64,000 nt of DNA from assembly GCF_003815975.1 (NCBI RefSeq), contig NZ_CP033932.1:4631501-4695500 (forward strand). The letters run 5' to 3'. Position 1 is the first letter of the stretch. Every line of letters begins with the position of its first letter. Of the stretch, positions 51,116 to 59,958 are shown piece after piece. Both the position numbers and the translations under genes were made by a program. The notes below the pieces were generated by a model. That model was not told the origin of the DNA. It searched no databases and was given only the letters and a program-made list of their open reading frames with translations. Source of the DNA: Chryseobacterium bernardetii. Its GTDB lineage: Bacteria; Bacteroidota; Bacteroidia; Flavobacteriales; Weeksellaceae.

Positions 51116-54100
51116 ATGCAGGTTTATTCTGCAGGTGGCAGTGGAGGTGCTGTGTATTGCAATATGGCAGGAAAAACAACCCCCATTACCATCTATTTCA
51201 AGATTGATCCCGCAGACCCGGCAACGCTTACCACCACAGTCACTAATTCGGGGATTGCTCCTCCAGGAGGAAACCCTACCCTGGTCTTGAACGGAGCCGG
51301 AACGATGAACAGAAATATAGTGGTAACACCTCCTGCCGGAGGCTGGCGAGTGGGAACATATGTTGTGAATTTATCAAGCAAAAATGGTAGCTGTGGCAAT
51401 AGCCAGAATTATTTCATTCATATTTCAGACGGAAACCGTCCTAACGTGACCGTTCCCAATACGACAATATGTTATACGGGATCTGGTATTGTAACAGCAA
51501 CGATTCCTTTACCTGCTGTATATCAAGGAATTGTTAACACCAGTTATCTTCAGGGATTTTCAGGAAGATATGATTTCACCCTGATTTCTAAGCCGGCAGG
51601 AGCGGCCAATCCTGTCTATGAAGCCAATAATCTCAGAACATTTACCAATACCTCCACCACGATAAGCAACCTGGATAAGCAGGGAGAATATGTCTTCAAG
51701 ATAAAAGCAGTTCCGAATGCAGGAGGGGTAGATCCTGGCTTCATTGATAAAGAGTACGCCTGCTCGGGAACTTCCCCGGAGGGCACATTCTCCATATTTG
51801 TATCCCCTCAGGTAAATGCCAATGCAGGATCTAATCAAATCCTGGAAATAGGGGCAACACAAGTTTCTCTTAATGGAAATAATCCGGGAGCGGCATCCAC
51901 AGGCGCATGGACCTTAGTTTCAAAACCAGCCGGAGCCCCAGATCCTACTATAGGTAATCCATCCTTATATAATACTAATGTTACAGGGCTTACCAGCTCA
52001 GGAACTTATACTTTCAGATGGACCATTACCACAGGTACCTGCACCAGCTTCAGTGACTTAACGGTCAATGTTTCCACACCGGCTCCGGGAGGGGTTGTAG
52101 CAGCAGTTTGGTATAAAGCAGATGCCATTACATCATCAGACAATACCCTGCTGAACCAATGGAATGACCAAATGGGTACCGGATATAACCTTTTACAGGC
52201 TAACACTACCTTACAGCCTACTTTTTCCAATCAGAATACCCTGGCTAATTTTAACCCAACGGTAACCTTCAGTTCAACAGGGCACGCAACCACACAAGGA
52301 GGCTTCATGTCTGCCGATCCAGGGACTGGGAAGGAAATCATAGACCGTGCAAAAGGAAGTATTTACATTGCCGGTAATATGAACACGTTAGGTGCAGCCG
52401 GATTGGCTGGGTTCGACCAGAGCATGGATTATCCTGGATTGCACATTTCCAATAATGCCACTACAGACAAATTATTGTTCTATACGGCAGGAAGCGGCTA
52501 TACCACCCTATCCACAAACTTATTTGCAGACAAAAAACCATTCGTAGCAGGCTCTTCATGGCTGAATGCTGCAGGATCCACCACATCAAATCCGTTGGCC
52601 AAGGTTTGGCTGGATGGCAATGAATCTGTTTACAACAACACACTCGGAAACGTAAATACAGGAAATACTGCCCGTATTTTTAGAATTGGCCGTGATACCA
52701 ACTGGGGAAGCCATGATGGACAGATGAATGAAGCCATTGTGTTTGCCACTCCGCTTACAGCACCGGAAAAAAGCCGTGTAGACTCTTATCTGGCTGTTAA
52801 ATGGGGAACAACCCTTATAGGTGATTATGTAAATTCCAACAACAATATTGTCTGGAACGCCTCCCCTACATACCAAAACAATATTCTGGGTATTGCAAGG
52901 GATAATCTTTCGGCTTTATATCAAAAACAGTCCCGAAGTGAAAATCCTAACCAAAAATTAATCATTGGAGCCGGAAATTCATTGGCAAGCACTAATGCAG
53001 AAAATATCAATACACTGACAGACGGACAATTCTTTCTTGCAGGAGATAATGGCTTAAAACAGGCACTGAATACACCATTGACCTATACGGCAGGCTCCAA
53101 CGGAGCGACCAACTATCGTTTCGAGTCCATCTGGAAAGTACAGAATACCAATACCGTAGGGATCGTAACAATTGCATGGCCTAAAGGAGTAGACAATCTG
53201 TATTTGGTACAGTCCTCTGATGAAACCTTTGATGGAACTGATACCTTTACTCCAATGGTGACGGAAGTTACGGTAAATGGTGTAGTATATAACACTGTAA
53301 ATGTAGCATTGGCAAACGGGCAGTATTTTACTTTTGCAGGCTATCTACATGCTCCAGGAGGAGTTGTTTCTTCTCTTTGGTATCGAGCAGATAAAAAATT
53401 GACTCCTGCAAGTGGAGCGGTAGCTTCCTGGACAGATTATTCTTCAGGTGCAGTAACCATAACACCCAACTTAGCTACAACCACATCAGCACCTACAGCA
53501 ACAGATGGAACTTCGCTAAAATTAAACTTTAACCCAGGGGTTACATTTGTACCAGCAAATGCCTTGGGGAATTCATCTATATTGAATGCCGTTTCCAGCA
53601 CCAATTATTCAATATATACAAGCACCACACCAGTTACCGGATCTGGTTATGACAGAGTTGTGGGACTTAATTATTCGGCACTTACTGGAGGTAATAAGTA
53701 TGACAGTCCAGGAATTGCAGCCGTTAATATTAACATGAGGGATAATACATCAGGTTCTCATATCAATGCGGCTGTAGCACCGGTTGCAGTTCAATATGCA
53801 CAACTAACCAATACAACCATCGTAAGGAACAGCTTCACCAACAATCAGTTCCAAAGAGCCCTGAATGGTGCGGCAGTCAGTTCCACCATGGCCATGAGTC
53901 CACTTACCACTTGGCCAGACGGAGGAATCCTATTGGGAAGAAACGCGAATGATGGCGGGGATGATAATGGTACAGGAATGACCATGTCTGAAACCATAAT
54001 TTTTGACAAAGCGCTCACACCAAACGAAATCAACAGAGTAGATTCTTATTTGGCCATAAAAGGAGGTATCACTCTCAATGTTGCCAATACTCCTAGTTAT

Positions 54101-57100
54101 CTAAGCAGTAATTCCACTTCTGTATGGACATCCGGAAACAATACGGGATATAACAACAATATCTTTGGTATTGCAAGAGATAATACCTCTGATTTGCACC
54201 AAAAGCAATCACAAAGTATAAATGACGGTCAAAAGCTGATTATTGGTGCAGGAAATTCATTGGCGAATACCAATATTGACAATACCAATTCCTTAACGGA
54301 AGGTCAATTCCTGATGACAGGTGACAACGGCCTTAAACAGATCCTGAACACTCCATTGATATACACGGCAGGGTCCAATGGAACCGTAAATAATCGTTTT
54401 GAAGCCATTTGGAAGGTACAGAATACCAATAGTGTAGGAACCGTTACCGTTGCCTGGCCTAAGGGAATAAAGAACCTATACCTGGTACAGTCTGCCAATC
54501 CTGTCTTTGATGCAACATCTACCTTCACCCCAATGACGGCGGAAACCACCGTAAATGGCGTGGTATACAACACAGCCAGTGTAACTCTAGGAAATGGGCA
54601 GTTCTTCACCTTTGCTGGTTTTGTTCAGGCTCCAGGAGGAGTTACAGGTCCTGATTTCTGGGTAAAATCCGATGATGCTGGAACCATGGGAACGGCTTGG
54701 AAAGATCATTCAGCCAATGCGGACGACATTCCGAATGTAGGTGGAGTAATTCTATCACCAGCGGATAGAAGCCATAACTTCCATCCATATACTACGGGAT
54801 ACACCGCTTCCAAGTTCTTCTATAATGCCAATTCGGTAATGAATCCTTTAGGAAATGTTGAGCTGCCTGGTTCCAATCCTTCCATCTTCTCGGCAGTACG
54901 ACCAACAGTAGCCAACGGAACCGGACGTATCGTAGGAATTGATGATGATACCAATGCTTCCGAACCGGGAGTTTCTATTGCCAACGGGAAACCAAGACAG
55001 TATGAATTTTTCAATACGACAACTTCTTCCGATTTCTCTACAGCCTTCAATATTGGTGTTTCCAATGTATTTTCGGCAATTGCCAACAATACGGTAGCCA
55101 ATGGTGGAACTTCCTCTATTGCCGGAGGAGAGAAAAGATTAGGACTAAATGGTTCCTATGAATCGTTTTCCGGTTTTGCTGCAGCCAATAAATTCCAAAT
55201 ATATGGCAGAAACCTTCGAATAGGTCATGCCGGTTGGGATGCCCCTGGAGCTTTCCCAGGGGATATCATGGAAGTTGCATGGTATAACCGTACACTCACA
55301 ACCAATGAGCAATCAAGGATTAATTCTTACCTTGCTGTAAAGAATGGGGTTACCCTGAATGAGAATTATCTTGCCACCAACAGTAATGTGGTATGGGACA
55401 GAACCAACAATACCGGTTACAACAACAATATCTTCGGTATTGCAAAAGACGATTTCACAGCCTTGCATCAAAAACAGGCAGGAAGTGTGAACAGCGGACA
55501 GCAACTCTTGATTTCCACAACAGGTTTGGCCAATAGCAACGCCAACAACAATACAGGTTTGGCCAATGACCTACAATTCTTGCTTACCGGAGACAATGGC
55601 TTGAAGCAAGGTCTCAGCGTACCACTTTCTTATACCGGAGGGTCCAATGGAACTACCAATTATCGTTTCGAAGCCATCTGGAAGGTACAGAATACAAACA
55701 ATGTGGGAACAGTAACTGTGGCATGGCCAAAAAGCGTGAAGAATCTTTACCTGATACAGTCGCCAGATAGTACTTTCGATGGAACGGATACCTTCACCCC
55801 AATGACTACGGAGGTAACGGTAAACGGACTGGTATATAACACAGCCAATGTAACCTTAGGAAACGGACAATTCTTCACTTTTGCAGGTTTTGGGCTTGCG
55901 CCTGGTGGAGTTATAAATAATCTTTCCTATTGGTATAGAGCAGATAAGGATGCCGCCAATACAGGAGACGGAACGGATGTTACGGCATGGACAGACCAGT
56001 TCTCGGGAACTACCTCAGCACAATTGGGAACCAATGCCCTGCCAAAATTCAAGTTGGGTGCTTCCAATTATTTCAACTTTAATCCTGGAATTAATTTTAC
56101 AGCAAACAGCCAGACAATTGGAAATGTATCGGTAAGAACCTTCACCAATAATATGTATGATATTTTTGTTCTTACCAAAGAAGGGCTTTCAAATCCAGGT
56201 AACAATGCCAGAATTTTCAGCTCGCTGCTTGATAATTCAAAACTAACCGGAAGTATTGATTACTGGGATGGTTTCGGAGATATGTATGACAACCGTACAG
56301 AAAGGGTAAATGCAGCACAAAGCTACAGATACCTTGCTAATCCTGGCCCAATAAGGTCTACTACAATTCCAAGTATCGTATACCATAATCTTTTCAATAC
56401 AACAACAGGAAAAGGTATTAACGGAAATGCGGTATCGATGAGTAACACACATACTGCAATTGGCTTTTTGAATGGTGGACACGCTTTCGGTTCTACACAG
56501 ATTGGGGCCAACAGTAGTGATAACGGAGGTTTTGTAGGAAACCTGGGAGAAACAATTGTTTATGGAGACGGAAACCTTAGTGTTACAGAAAGAAGAAAAG
56601 TTGATTCTTATCTGGCCATCAAGTATGGTATTACGCTGGGGCAGGTGAATACAGACCATTATGTTGCTACAGATGGAGCAATTGTATGGAATGGTGCCAC
56701 CAATACCGCGTTCAATAATAATATCTTCGGGGTATCCCGTGATGATATAGAGGCATTTGAGCAGAAGGTATCTAAAAGTGTTAATGCCGGAACAATCCTT
56801 ACGGTGGCTACCATCAATGATTTTGTTAATCCGAACCAAAATGCGGCACGTACTGGGTTTGCGAATGACAAAACCTATTTCATGCTGGGAGACAACAATG
56901 TTACCGCTACGCCTCTTGTTAATATCACAATTGCCGGGAATACCCTGAAAAGGGTTCAGAGAACATGGCTTTCCCAACGTTCAAATACTCCCGGAGGTTT
57001 ATACTTTGAGGCAGATTTTTCTGCTTACGGAACTACCTTTTCAGCCGGAAACAATATCCAGATGATTGTAGCGGATGATGCTGCCTTTACAACCAATGTA

Positions 57101-57541
57101 AAAACAGTTAACGGAACATTCACAGGCGGAAAATGGGTATTCATGAATGACTTCAATGCAGATAATGCTTTAAGGTACATTACGTTTGCCGAAGGGAAAA
57201 CTTATTGCTATAAGCCAGGTGCTGTTGCTACTACCGGTAATCCTGCATTACCTTCAAAAGCAGGAATTACCGCTCTTGGAAGAGCCGGTTCAGGCTCAGA
57301 CAACTGGCCAATGGTAAGAAAAGGAGGCTGGCTTGCACTGGAAGCGAAGACCAAAGGCTTCGTTCCCAACAGGGTTGCATTTGATGCATCAGGAAACCCG
57401 GTGGGTATTCCGGCAGCTGACTTTGTTGAAGGAATGATGGTGTATGATACAAGCAATAAATGTATGAAGATATATACCCTTAAGGAAGGGGATGCAGCCA
57501 TGGCATGGCATTGCATCTCTACACAAACTTGTCCGGATTAA
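51116..57541 (+). CDS. Giant secreted adhesin-like protein, C-terminal part with four tandem modules (2141 aa)
   Basis: This frame opens at ATG 51116 but has sense codons in the same frame back to 51086, directly after the amber codon, so the ATG is probably internal. There is no signal peptide of its own. Residues 1-320 contain Ig/PKD-like domains (ANAGSNQILEIGATQVSLNG). Four tandem modules of about 423 residues follow, each a LamG-like jelly-roll opening with APGGV...W and containing FGIA(R/K)D, IIGAGN-like and IWKVQNTN strands. The C-terminus (GMMVYDTSNKCMKIYT, then W-H-C-x5-C-PD) resembles a closing domain of related secreted proteins. No type-IX sorting domain of the usual kind was recognised. 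Surface adhesion is inferred. Confidence 0.75.
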   Translation: MQVYSAGGSGGAVYCNMAGKTTPITIYFKIDPADPATLTTTVTNSGIAPPGGNPTLVLNGAGTMNRNIVVTPPAGGWRVGTYVVNLSSKNGSCGNSQNYFIHISDGNRPNVTVPNTTICYTGSGIVTATIPLPAVYQGIVNTSYLQGFSGRYDFTLISKPAGAANPVYEANNLRTFTNTSTTISNLDKQGEYVFKIKAVPNAGGVDPGFIDKEYACSGTSPEGTFSIFVSPQVNANAGSNQILEIGATQVSLNGNNPGAASTGAWTLVSKPAGAPDPTIGNPSLYNTNVTGLTSSGTYTFRWTITTGTCTSFSDLTVNVSTPAPGGVVAAVWYKADAITSSDNTLLNQWNDQMGTGYNLLQANTTLQPTFSNQNTLANFNPTVTFSSTGHATTQGGFMSADPGTGKEIIDRAKGSIYIAGNMNTLGAAGLAGFDQSMDYPGLHISNNATTDKLLFYTAGSGYTTLSTNLFADKKPFVAGSSWLNAAGSTTSNPLAKVWLDGNESVYNNTLGNVNTGNTARIFRIGRDTNWGSHDGQMNEAIVFATPLTAPEKSRVDSYLAVKWGTTLIGDYVNSNNNIVWNASPTYQNNILGIARDNLSALYQKQSRSENPNQKLIIGAGNSLASTNAENINTLTDGQFFLAGDNGLKQALNTPLTYTAGSNGATNYRFESIWKVQNTNTVGIVTIAWPKGVDNLYLVQSSDETFDGTDTFTPMVTEVTVNGVVYNTVNVALANGQYFTFAGYLHAPGGVVSSLWYRADKKLTPASGAVASWTDYSSGAVTITPNLATTTSAPTATDGTSLKLNFNPGVTFVPANALGNSSILNAVSSTNYSIYTSTTPVTGSGYDRVVGLNYSALTGGNKYDSPGIAAVNINMRDNTSGSHINAAVAPVAVQYAQLTNTTIVRNSFTNNQFQRALNGAAVSSTMAMSPLTTWPDGGILLGRNANDGGDDNGTGMTMSETIIFDKALTPNEINRVDSYLAIKGGITLNVANTPSYLSSNSTSVWTSGNNTGYNNNIFGIARDNTSDLHQKQSQSINDGQKLIIGAGNSLANTNIDNTNSLTEGQFLMTGDNGLKQILNTPLIYTAGSNGTVNNRFEAIWKVQNTNSVGTVTVAWPKGIKNLYLVQSANPVFDATSTFTPMTAETTVNGVVYNTASVTLGNGQFFTFAGFVQAPGGVTGPDFWVKSDDAGTMGTAWKDHSANADDIPNVGGVILSPADRSHNFHPYTTGYTASKFFYNANSVMNPLGNVELPGSNPSIFSAVRPTVANGTGRIVGIDDDTNASEPGVSIANGKPRQYEFFNTTTSSDFSTAFNIGVSNVFSAIANNTVANGGTSSIAGGEKRLGLNGSYESFSGFAAANKFQIYGRNLRIGHAGWDAPGAFPGDIMEVAWYNRTLTTNEQSRINSYLAVKNGVTLNENYLATNSNVVWDRTNNTGYNNNIFGIAKDDFTALHQKQAGSVNSGQQLLISTTGLANSNANNNTGLANDLQFLLTGDNGLKQGLSVPLSYTGGSNGTTNYRFEAIWKVQNTNNVGTVTVAWPKSVKNLYLIQSPDSTFDGTDTFTPMTTEVTVNGLVYNTANVTLGNGQFFTFAGFGLAPGGVINNLSYWYRADKDAANTGDGTDVTAWTDQFSGTTSAQLGTNALPKFKLGASNYFNFNPGINFTANSQTIGNVSVRTFTNNMYDIFVLTKEGLSNPGNNARIFSSLLDNSKLTGSIDYWDGFGDMYDNRTERVNAAQSYRYLANPGPIRSTTIPSIVYHNLFNTTTGKGINGNAVSMSNTHTAIGFLNGGHAFGSTQIGANSSDNGGFVGNLGETIVYGDGNLSVTERRKVDSYLAIKYGITLGQVNTDHYVATDGAIVWNGATNTAFNNNIFGVSRDDIEAFEQKVSKSVNAGTILTVATINDFVNPNQNAARTGFANDKTYFMLGDNNVTATPLVNITIAGNTLKRVQRTWLSQRSNTPGGLYFEADFSAYGTTFSAGNNIQMIVADDAAFTTNVKTVNGTFTGGKWVFMNDFNADNALRYITFAEGKTYCYKPGAVATTGNPALPSKAGITALGRAGSGSDNWPMVRKGGWLALEAKTKGFVPNRVAFDASGNPVGIPAADFVEGMMVYDTSNKCMKIYTLKEGDAAMAWHCISTQTCPD
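52082..53350 (+). repeat. Adhesin module 1 of 4
   Basis: A 423-codon module beginning APGGVVAAVWYKAD and ending at GQYFTFAGY. It shows NNILGIARDN and IWKVQNTNTVG, which recur in the next modules. Confidence 0.85.
53351..54628 (+). repeat. Adhesin module 2 of 4
   Basis: A 426-codon module starting APGGVVSSLWYRAD, containing NNIFGIARDN and IWKVQNTNSVG, ending GQFFTFAGFVQ. Confidence 0.85.
54629..55897 (+). repeat. Adhesin module 3 of 4
   Basis: A 423-codon module starting APGGVTGPDFWVKSDD, containing NNIFGIAKDD and IWKVQNTNNVG, ending GQFFTFAGFGL. Confidence 0.85.
55898..57195 (+). repeat. Adhesin module 4 of 4 (diverged end)
   Basis: Starts APGGVINNLSYWYRAD with NNIFGVSRDD. The later half is diverged (VQRTWLSQRSNTPGG replaces IWKVQNTN) and ends near YITFAEGK, where the closing domain begins. 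Confidence 0.75.
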
Positions 57542-57558
57542 TCAAAAGCAGGTTTTAT

Positions 57559-57617
57559 AATTGATAGCTTCTTAGCTCTGGGAAGTACAGTACAGAACAG
57601 AGCTAAGTCTATCAATT
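57559..57617 (+). terminator. Two-tier hairpin after the adhesin
   Basis: AATTGATAG/CTATCAATT encloses TTAGCTCTG/CAGAGCTAA, two perfect 9-bp stems in one hairpin with a 17-nt loop, starting 18 bp after the stop codon. The T-run is weak (TTTTA), but size and position suggest a terminator or 3' stabiliser. Confidence 0.7.
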
Positions 57618-57864
57618 TTAATGAATTGAATAATGAGCTTCTAAAGCCAGTATTACAACGAATGTGTACATTACTATTAAACAACTCAGCATTATGAATA
57701 ATGCTTACAACACTTAGGCCCTGAAAACTAAATCATGATAAAAAAATGGTAGCCAATACCATGTCAACAATATTTTAATTGTAAGGCATCTGGTAAAATC
57801 AATGCCATCCGGGTATTGTTTTTCAGCAATCGCCTTCTCTTACTTTTTAAAAAAAATACAGCTT

Positions 57865-58284
57865 ATGAATTCAAATTTTAAAAATATTCATATTGGAAAA
57901 TTCATACAACTGCGGGTTAACGAAAGCAATATTGATTTACCCCGCATCTGCAACTTTATGAAATGTACAGAAACTGAAATTAATGAAATGTACACCCAGG
58001 AAAATCTATCCACTGAAGTTTTGCTGAGATGGAGCAAACTGCTTGAATATGATTTCTTCAGGCTATATTCCCAACACCTGATCCTCTATGCTCCCCCTTC
58101 TGCCCCTTTCCGGGAAACTGAAGCTTCAAAACTTCCCCGTTTCCGGAAGAATATTTATACCCGGGAAATGATAGACTTTATTCTGGAACTGATAAACAAG
58201 CAGGCAAAGACCAAGCGGCAGGTGGCAGATGAGTATGGGATTCCTTATACCACCTTATGCAAATGGGTAGCAAAATACAAATAG
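57865..58284 (+). CDS. Small protein with N-terminal helical and C-terminal HTH domain (139 aa)
   Basis: ATG at 57865 (MNSNFKNIHIGKFIQ) is a better start than the frame's first ATG at 57802. The N-terminal half (HIGKFIQLRVNESNIDLPRICNFMKCTETEINEMY) looks like a Cro-type or XRE-like bundle. The C-terminal 40 residues are an HTH with NKQAKTKRQVADEYGIPYTTLCKWVAKYK, as in the HTH of transposase-type proteins. It may be a remnant of, or a regulator related to, a mobile element. It pairs with the next gene, 74 bp on, whose C-terminus has a similar HTH. Confidence 0.7.
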   Translation: MNSNFKNIHIGKFIQLRVNESNIDLPRICNFMKCTETEINEMYTQENLSTEVLLRWSKLLEYDFFRLYSQHLILYAPPSAPFRETEASKLPRFRKNIYTREMIDFILELINKQAKTKRQVADEYGIPYTTLCKWVAKYK

Positions 58285-58358
58285 CAGCTTCCTGTAACCA
58301 GTAAAAAAACAAAAGTATCACAACCGGATCACCGCATCCGGAATTTTAAAATAGTACA

Positions 58359-58685
58359 ATGAAAAAGCAAAGCCAACCTAACTATAAACGAATCTATTCA
58401 GATATCATTGATCTGAAATTTCCTCATAAAAAAGCAGAATGCGAAAAGTTATTAGAAAAGAAAATGCTAACGGCTTTAGACATCCTGGAACTTAATAACA
58501 GAATATTTGGTACAAAGGACCAGGACCTTAAAAAAATGAATCAAAAACTCCGCTCTTACAATGAGGAAGATATTCTCCGTATTCTTCAGTACCAAAAAAA
58601 TCATAACATGAATAACCTTCAGGTAGCTGAACGTTTCGGATTGAGCAGGAATACAATGACCAAATGGCGAAGACTGTTTCAGTAA
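58359..58685 (+). CDS. Small HTH protein (108 aa)
   Basis: The N-terminal half is a charged helical region (YSDIIDLKFPHKKAECEKLLEKK), the C-terminal half an HTH (YNEEDILRILQYQKNHNMNNLQVAERFGLSRNTMTKWRRLF) of the transposase/homeodomain-like class. It has no catalytic domain, so it is a DNA-binding regulator or a truncated transposase accessory. A terminator follows 30 bp after the stop. The previous gene has the same type of C-terminal HTH, suggesting co-evolved partners. Confidence 0.72.
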   Translation: MKKQSQPNYKRIYSDIIDLKFPHKKAECEKLLEKKMLTALDILELNNRIFGTKDQDLKKMNQKLRSYNEEDILRILQYQKNHNMNNLQVAERFGLSRNTMTKWRRLFQ

Positions 58686-58714
58686 TATGCCGTCTTTAAT
58701 TTTTAATATTAGGT

Positions 58715-58742
58715 AAGGAGCTCTTTTCAGAGCTCCTTTTTT
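58715..58742. terminator. Terminator after the two HTH genes
   Basis: AAGGAGCTC pairs with GAGCTCCTT (9 bp) around a 6-nt loop, followed by T residues to 58742. It can also serve the convergent minus-strand gene ending at 58892. Confidence 0.85.
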
Positions 58743-58891
58743 ATAAAACTGTTTAGGATTATTTAACCACTTAATTTTTTTAGGGCCAGGCATTATGCAT
58801 AATAAGTGAAACTAAGTTTTGTGAAAATCTTTATATGAAGGAACAAGCCATTCTACAAAGTCCGGGTAAAGCTTTATGTATTCCAGCCTCC

Positions 58892-59437
58892 TTATCCTGA
58901 ATGGGTACCAGCCGTTTTCTTTGCGTTCCTTCTTTGAAGTATAAGGTGTGCCGCATCCAGCATTTTAACCGTATGGATATAAGGCATAACGATATTCCTT
59001 TCCGGCAGATTTTCATAGACGCCCATTGAGAAATAGACGATTCCGGACATAAAATAATCAAATTCTTTGAGGGTGTATTCCCTGAATGCTTTTTTGAAAA
59101 CCAGCAGAGGATTCCGGTATTCCTTCTCCGAAAGAAGGCCAAGAACCCACGGGGAAATCTTTTCCGGCCGGGTATCAACAGTCCATTTCCTTTCTTTCAG
59201 CATGATGAGATACCCAGCCCGGATCAATGACCTCATCGACTGATGGAACTCAAAGATCACCGCCGGATCTTCATTGTTCCAGCTATTTCTCTTTACTGCA
59301 TAATTCATAATATTGCTGAGTCTTTCTTTGGAAACATCCAGATCATTGAACTGAAAGAAAGTTTCCATCATCCGCAATCCGGAGCGCTTCCTGCCCTGCC
59401 GGAACCGGGGATCAAAATCTGTATTTATCTTTTTCAT
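58892..59437 (-). CDS. Hypothetical protein of an unrecognised family (181 aa)
   Basis: The protein has a mainly alpha-helical, highly charged sequence (RFRQGRKRSGLRMMETFFQ; FKKAFREYTLKEFDYFMSGIVYF; ENLPERNIVMPYIHTVKMLDAAHLILQRR). The N-terminus (KINTDFDPRFRQGRKRSG) is basic and could bind nucleic acid. No signal peptide or TM helix. It is the last gene of a minus-strand unit with a 72-codon ORF and a long structured leader upstream. A regulatory or defence role would fit the surroundings but nothing in the sequence proves it. Confidence 0.65.
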   Translation of the reverse strand: MKKINTDFDPRFRQGRKRSGLRMMETFFQFNDLDVSKERLSNIMNYAVKRNSWNNEDPAVIFEFHQSMRSLIRAGYLIMLKERKWTVDTRPEKISPWVLGLLSEKEYRNPLLVFKKAFREYTLKEFDYFMSGIVYFSMGVYENLPERNIVMPYIHTVKMLDAAHLILQRRNAKKTAGTHSG

Positions 59438-59473
59438 TATTTGTATTTTCCATACTTTATGGTGTCTGCTTTT

Positions 59474-59692
59474 TTATTCTTCTCCTGTTGTTAAAAAAAC
59501 TGTACAGGAGGAAGTTTTGCTCAGCTTCCTGCCTGCACAGGGGTAAAAACTTATGAAGAATTTGTGTTTTTCAGAATGCCCGAAGGCCGCAATGGATTGT
59601 ACACTCCATTGTATCATATCATGATACTTTATGTAAGGAAGCAGCTTAGAAAAAATGTAGAAAGGCTGAACAGCATAAAATAAAAACGGCAT
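59474..59692 (-). CDS. Possible 72-residue ORF in the leader region
   Basis: ATG at 59690-59692 opens a frame MPFLFYAVQPFYIFSKLL... that ends at 59474, 36 bp before the 181-aa gene. It begins 15 bp after the rod-like structure. Composition is plausible, but the frame extends further upstream without a natural start and overlaps two palindromes, so coding status is uncertain. It may instead be the untranslated leader. Confidence 0.3.
   Translation of the reverse strand: MPFLFYAVQPFYIFSKLLPYIKYHDMIQWSVQSIAAFGHSEKHKFFISFYPCAGRKLSKTSSCTVFLTTGEE
59590..59627. repeat. Two abutting palindromes
   Basis: CAATGGA-N8-TCCATTG (59590-59611) and GTATCAT-ATC-ATGATAC (59611-59627) share one base. Such paired dyads are typical regulatory protein sites, here inside the leader/ORF of the minus-strand unit. 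Confidence 0.55.
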
Positions 59693-59707
59693 GGACTCTA
59701 CATTATC

Positions 59708-59815
59708 CGCCCTGAGGTACTGGTATACCTTACACACAGATAAGAGAGCCCACGCCTAGGTCGTGAGCTTCCTGCTTATCGTCTCGTGTGTCTAAAAATT
59801 ACCAGTTTTCGGGCG
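59708..59815 (-). ncRNA. Candidate structured RNA: 108-nt rod-like nested hairpin
   Basis: Five perfectly nested helices stack in order. In plus-strand letters they are: CGCCC/GGGCG (59708-12 with 59811-15), ACTGGTA/TACCAGT (59719-25 with 59800-06), ACACAC/GTGTGT (59732-37 with 59786-91), GATAAG/CTTATC (59739-44 with 59775-80) and GCCCACG/CGTGAGC (59748-54 with 59762-68). The last has a C-A mismatch on the plus strand but a G-U pair on the minus strand, so the RNA is probably transcribed leftwards. A -7-like TATATTTG lies upstream (59884-91, minus). It ends 15 bp before a possible small ORF. Type unknown: leader regulator, recombination hairpin or stable sRNA. Confidence 0.6.
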
Positions 59816-59825
59816 AGATTCTAAG

Positions 59826-59877
59826 CAATAGCTTCTATTGTTCTTTGAAGTATCGCAAAGCTACTTTATTGTAGCTT
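59826..59877. repeat. Two short perfect hairpins before the rod structure
   Basis: CAATAG-CTT-CTATTG (59826-59840) and AAGCTAC-N6-GTAGCTT (59858-59877) lie between the possible minus-strand promoter and the rod-like structure, so the whole leader is dense in secondary structure. Confidence 0.55.
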
Positions 59878-59883
59878 ATTGTA

Positions 59884-59891
59884 CAAATATA
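59884..59891 (-). promoter_or_regulatory. Possible -7 element for the leftward unit
   Basis: On the minus strand the bases read TATATTTG, matching TAnnTTTG. No TTG lies at the -33 spacing. If used, the transcript would carry a leader of about 440 nt before the 181-aa gene. Confidence 0.4.
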
Positions 59892-59958
59892 GGAAAAAGA
59901 ATTTAATTACGATCGATCGACCGTGTTTTTTTATTATTTAATTATTTCATTTGTTTCT

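Noticed and set aside
56243..56977. 244-codon open frame on the minus strand of the adhesin
   Set aside because: It lies opposite a strongly supported coding module. It has no family pattern and its Cys-rich, unstructured composition is typical of an antisense shadow.
52082..57195. Repeats in the adhesin as a CRISPR or other repeat-spacer array
   Set aside because: The period is about 1.27 kb and the copies are protein modules in one reading frame, not short repeats with unique spacers.
51116..57541. Reading the second adhesin ORF as an independent gene
   Set aside because: It has no signal peptide and its frame runs on from the previous ORF with only a TAG between, so ATG 51116 is probably internal.
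58831..59178. Alternative 115-codon frame overlapping the 181-aa gene on the same strand
   Set aside because: It overlaps in another frame, with a less natural composition (many Arg, Cys, Trp). The 181-aa frame is longer and better organised.
59738..59767. The loop CCTAGGT as an integron attC or recombinase core
   Set aside because: The flanks lack the attC core sequences and no integrase is in the window.
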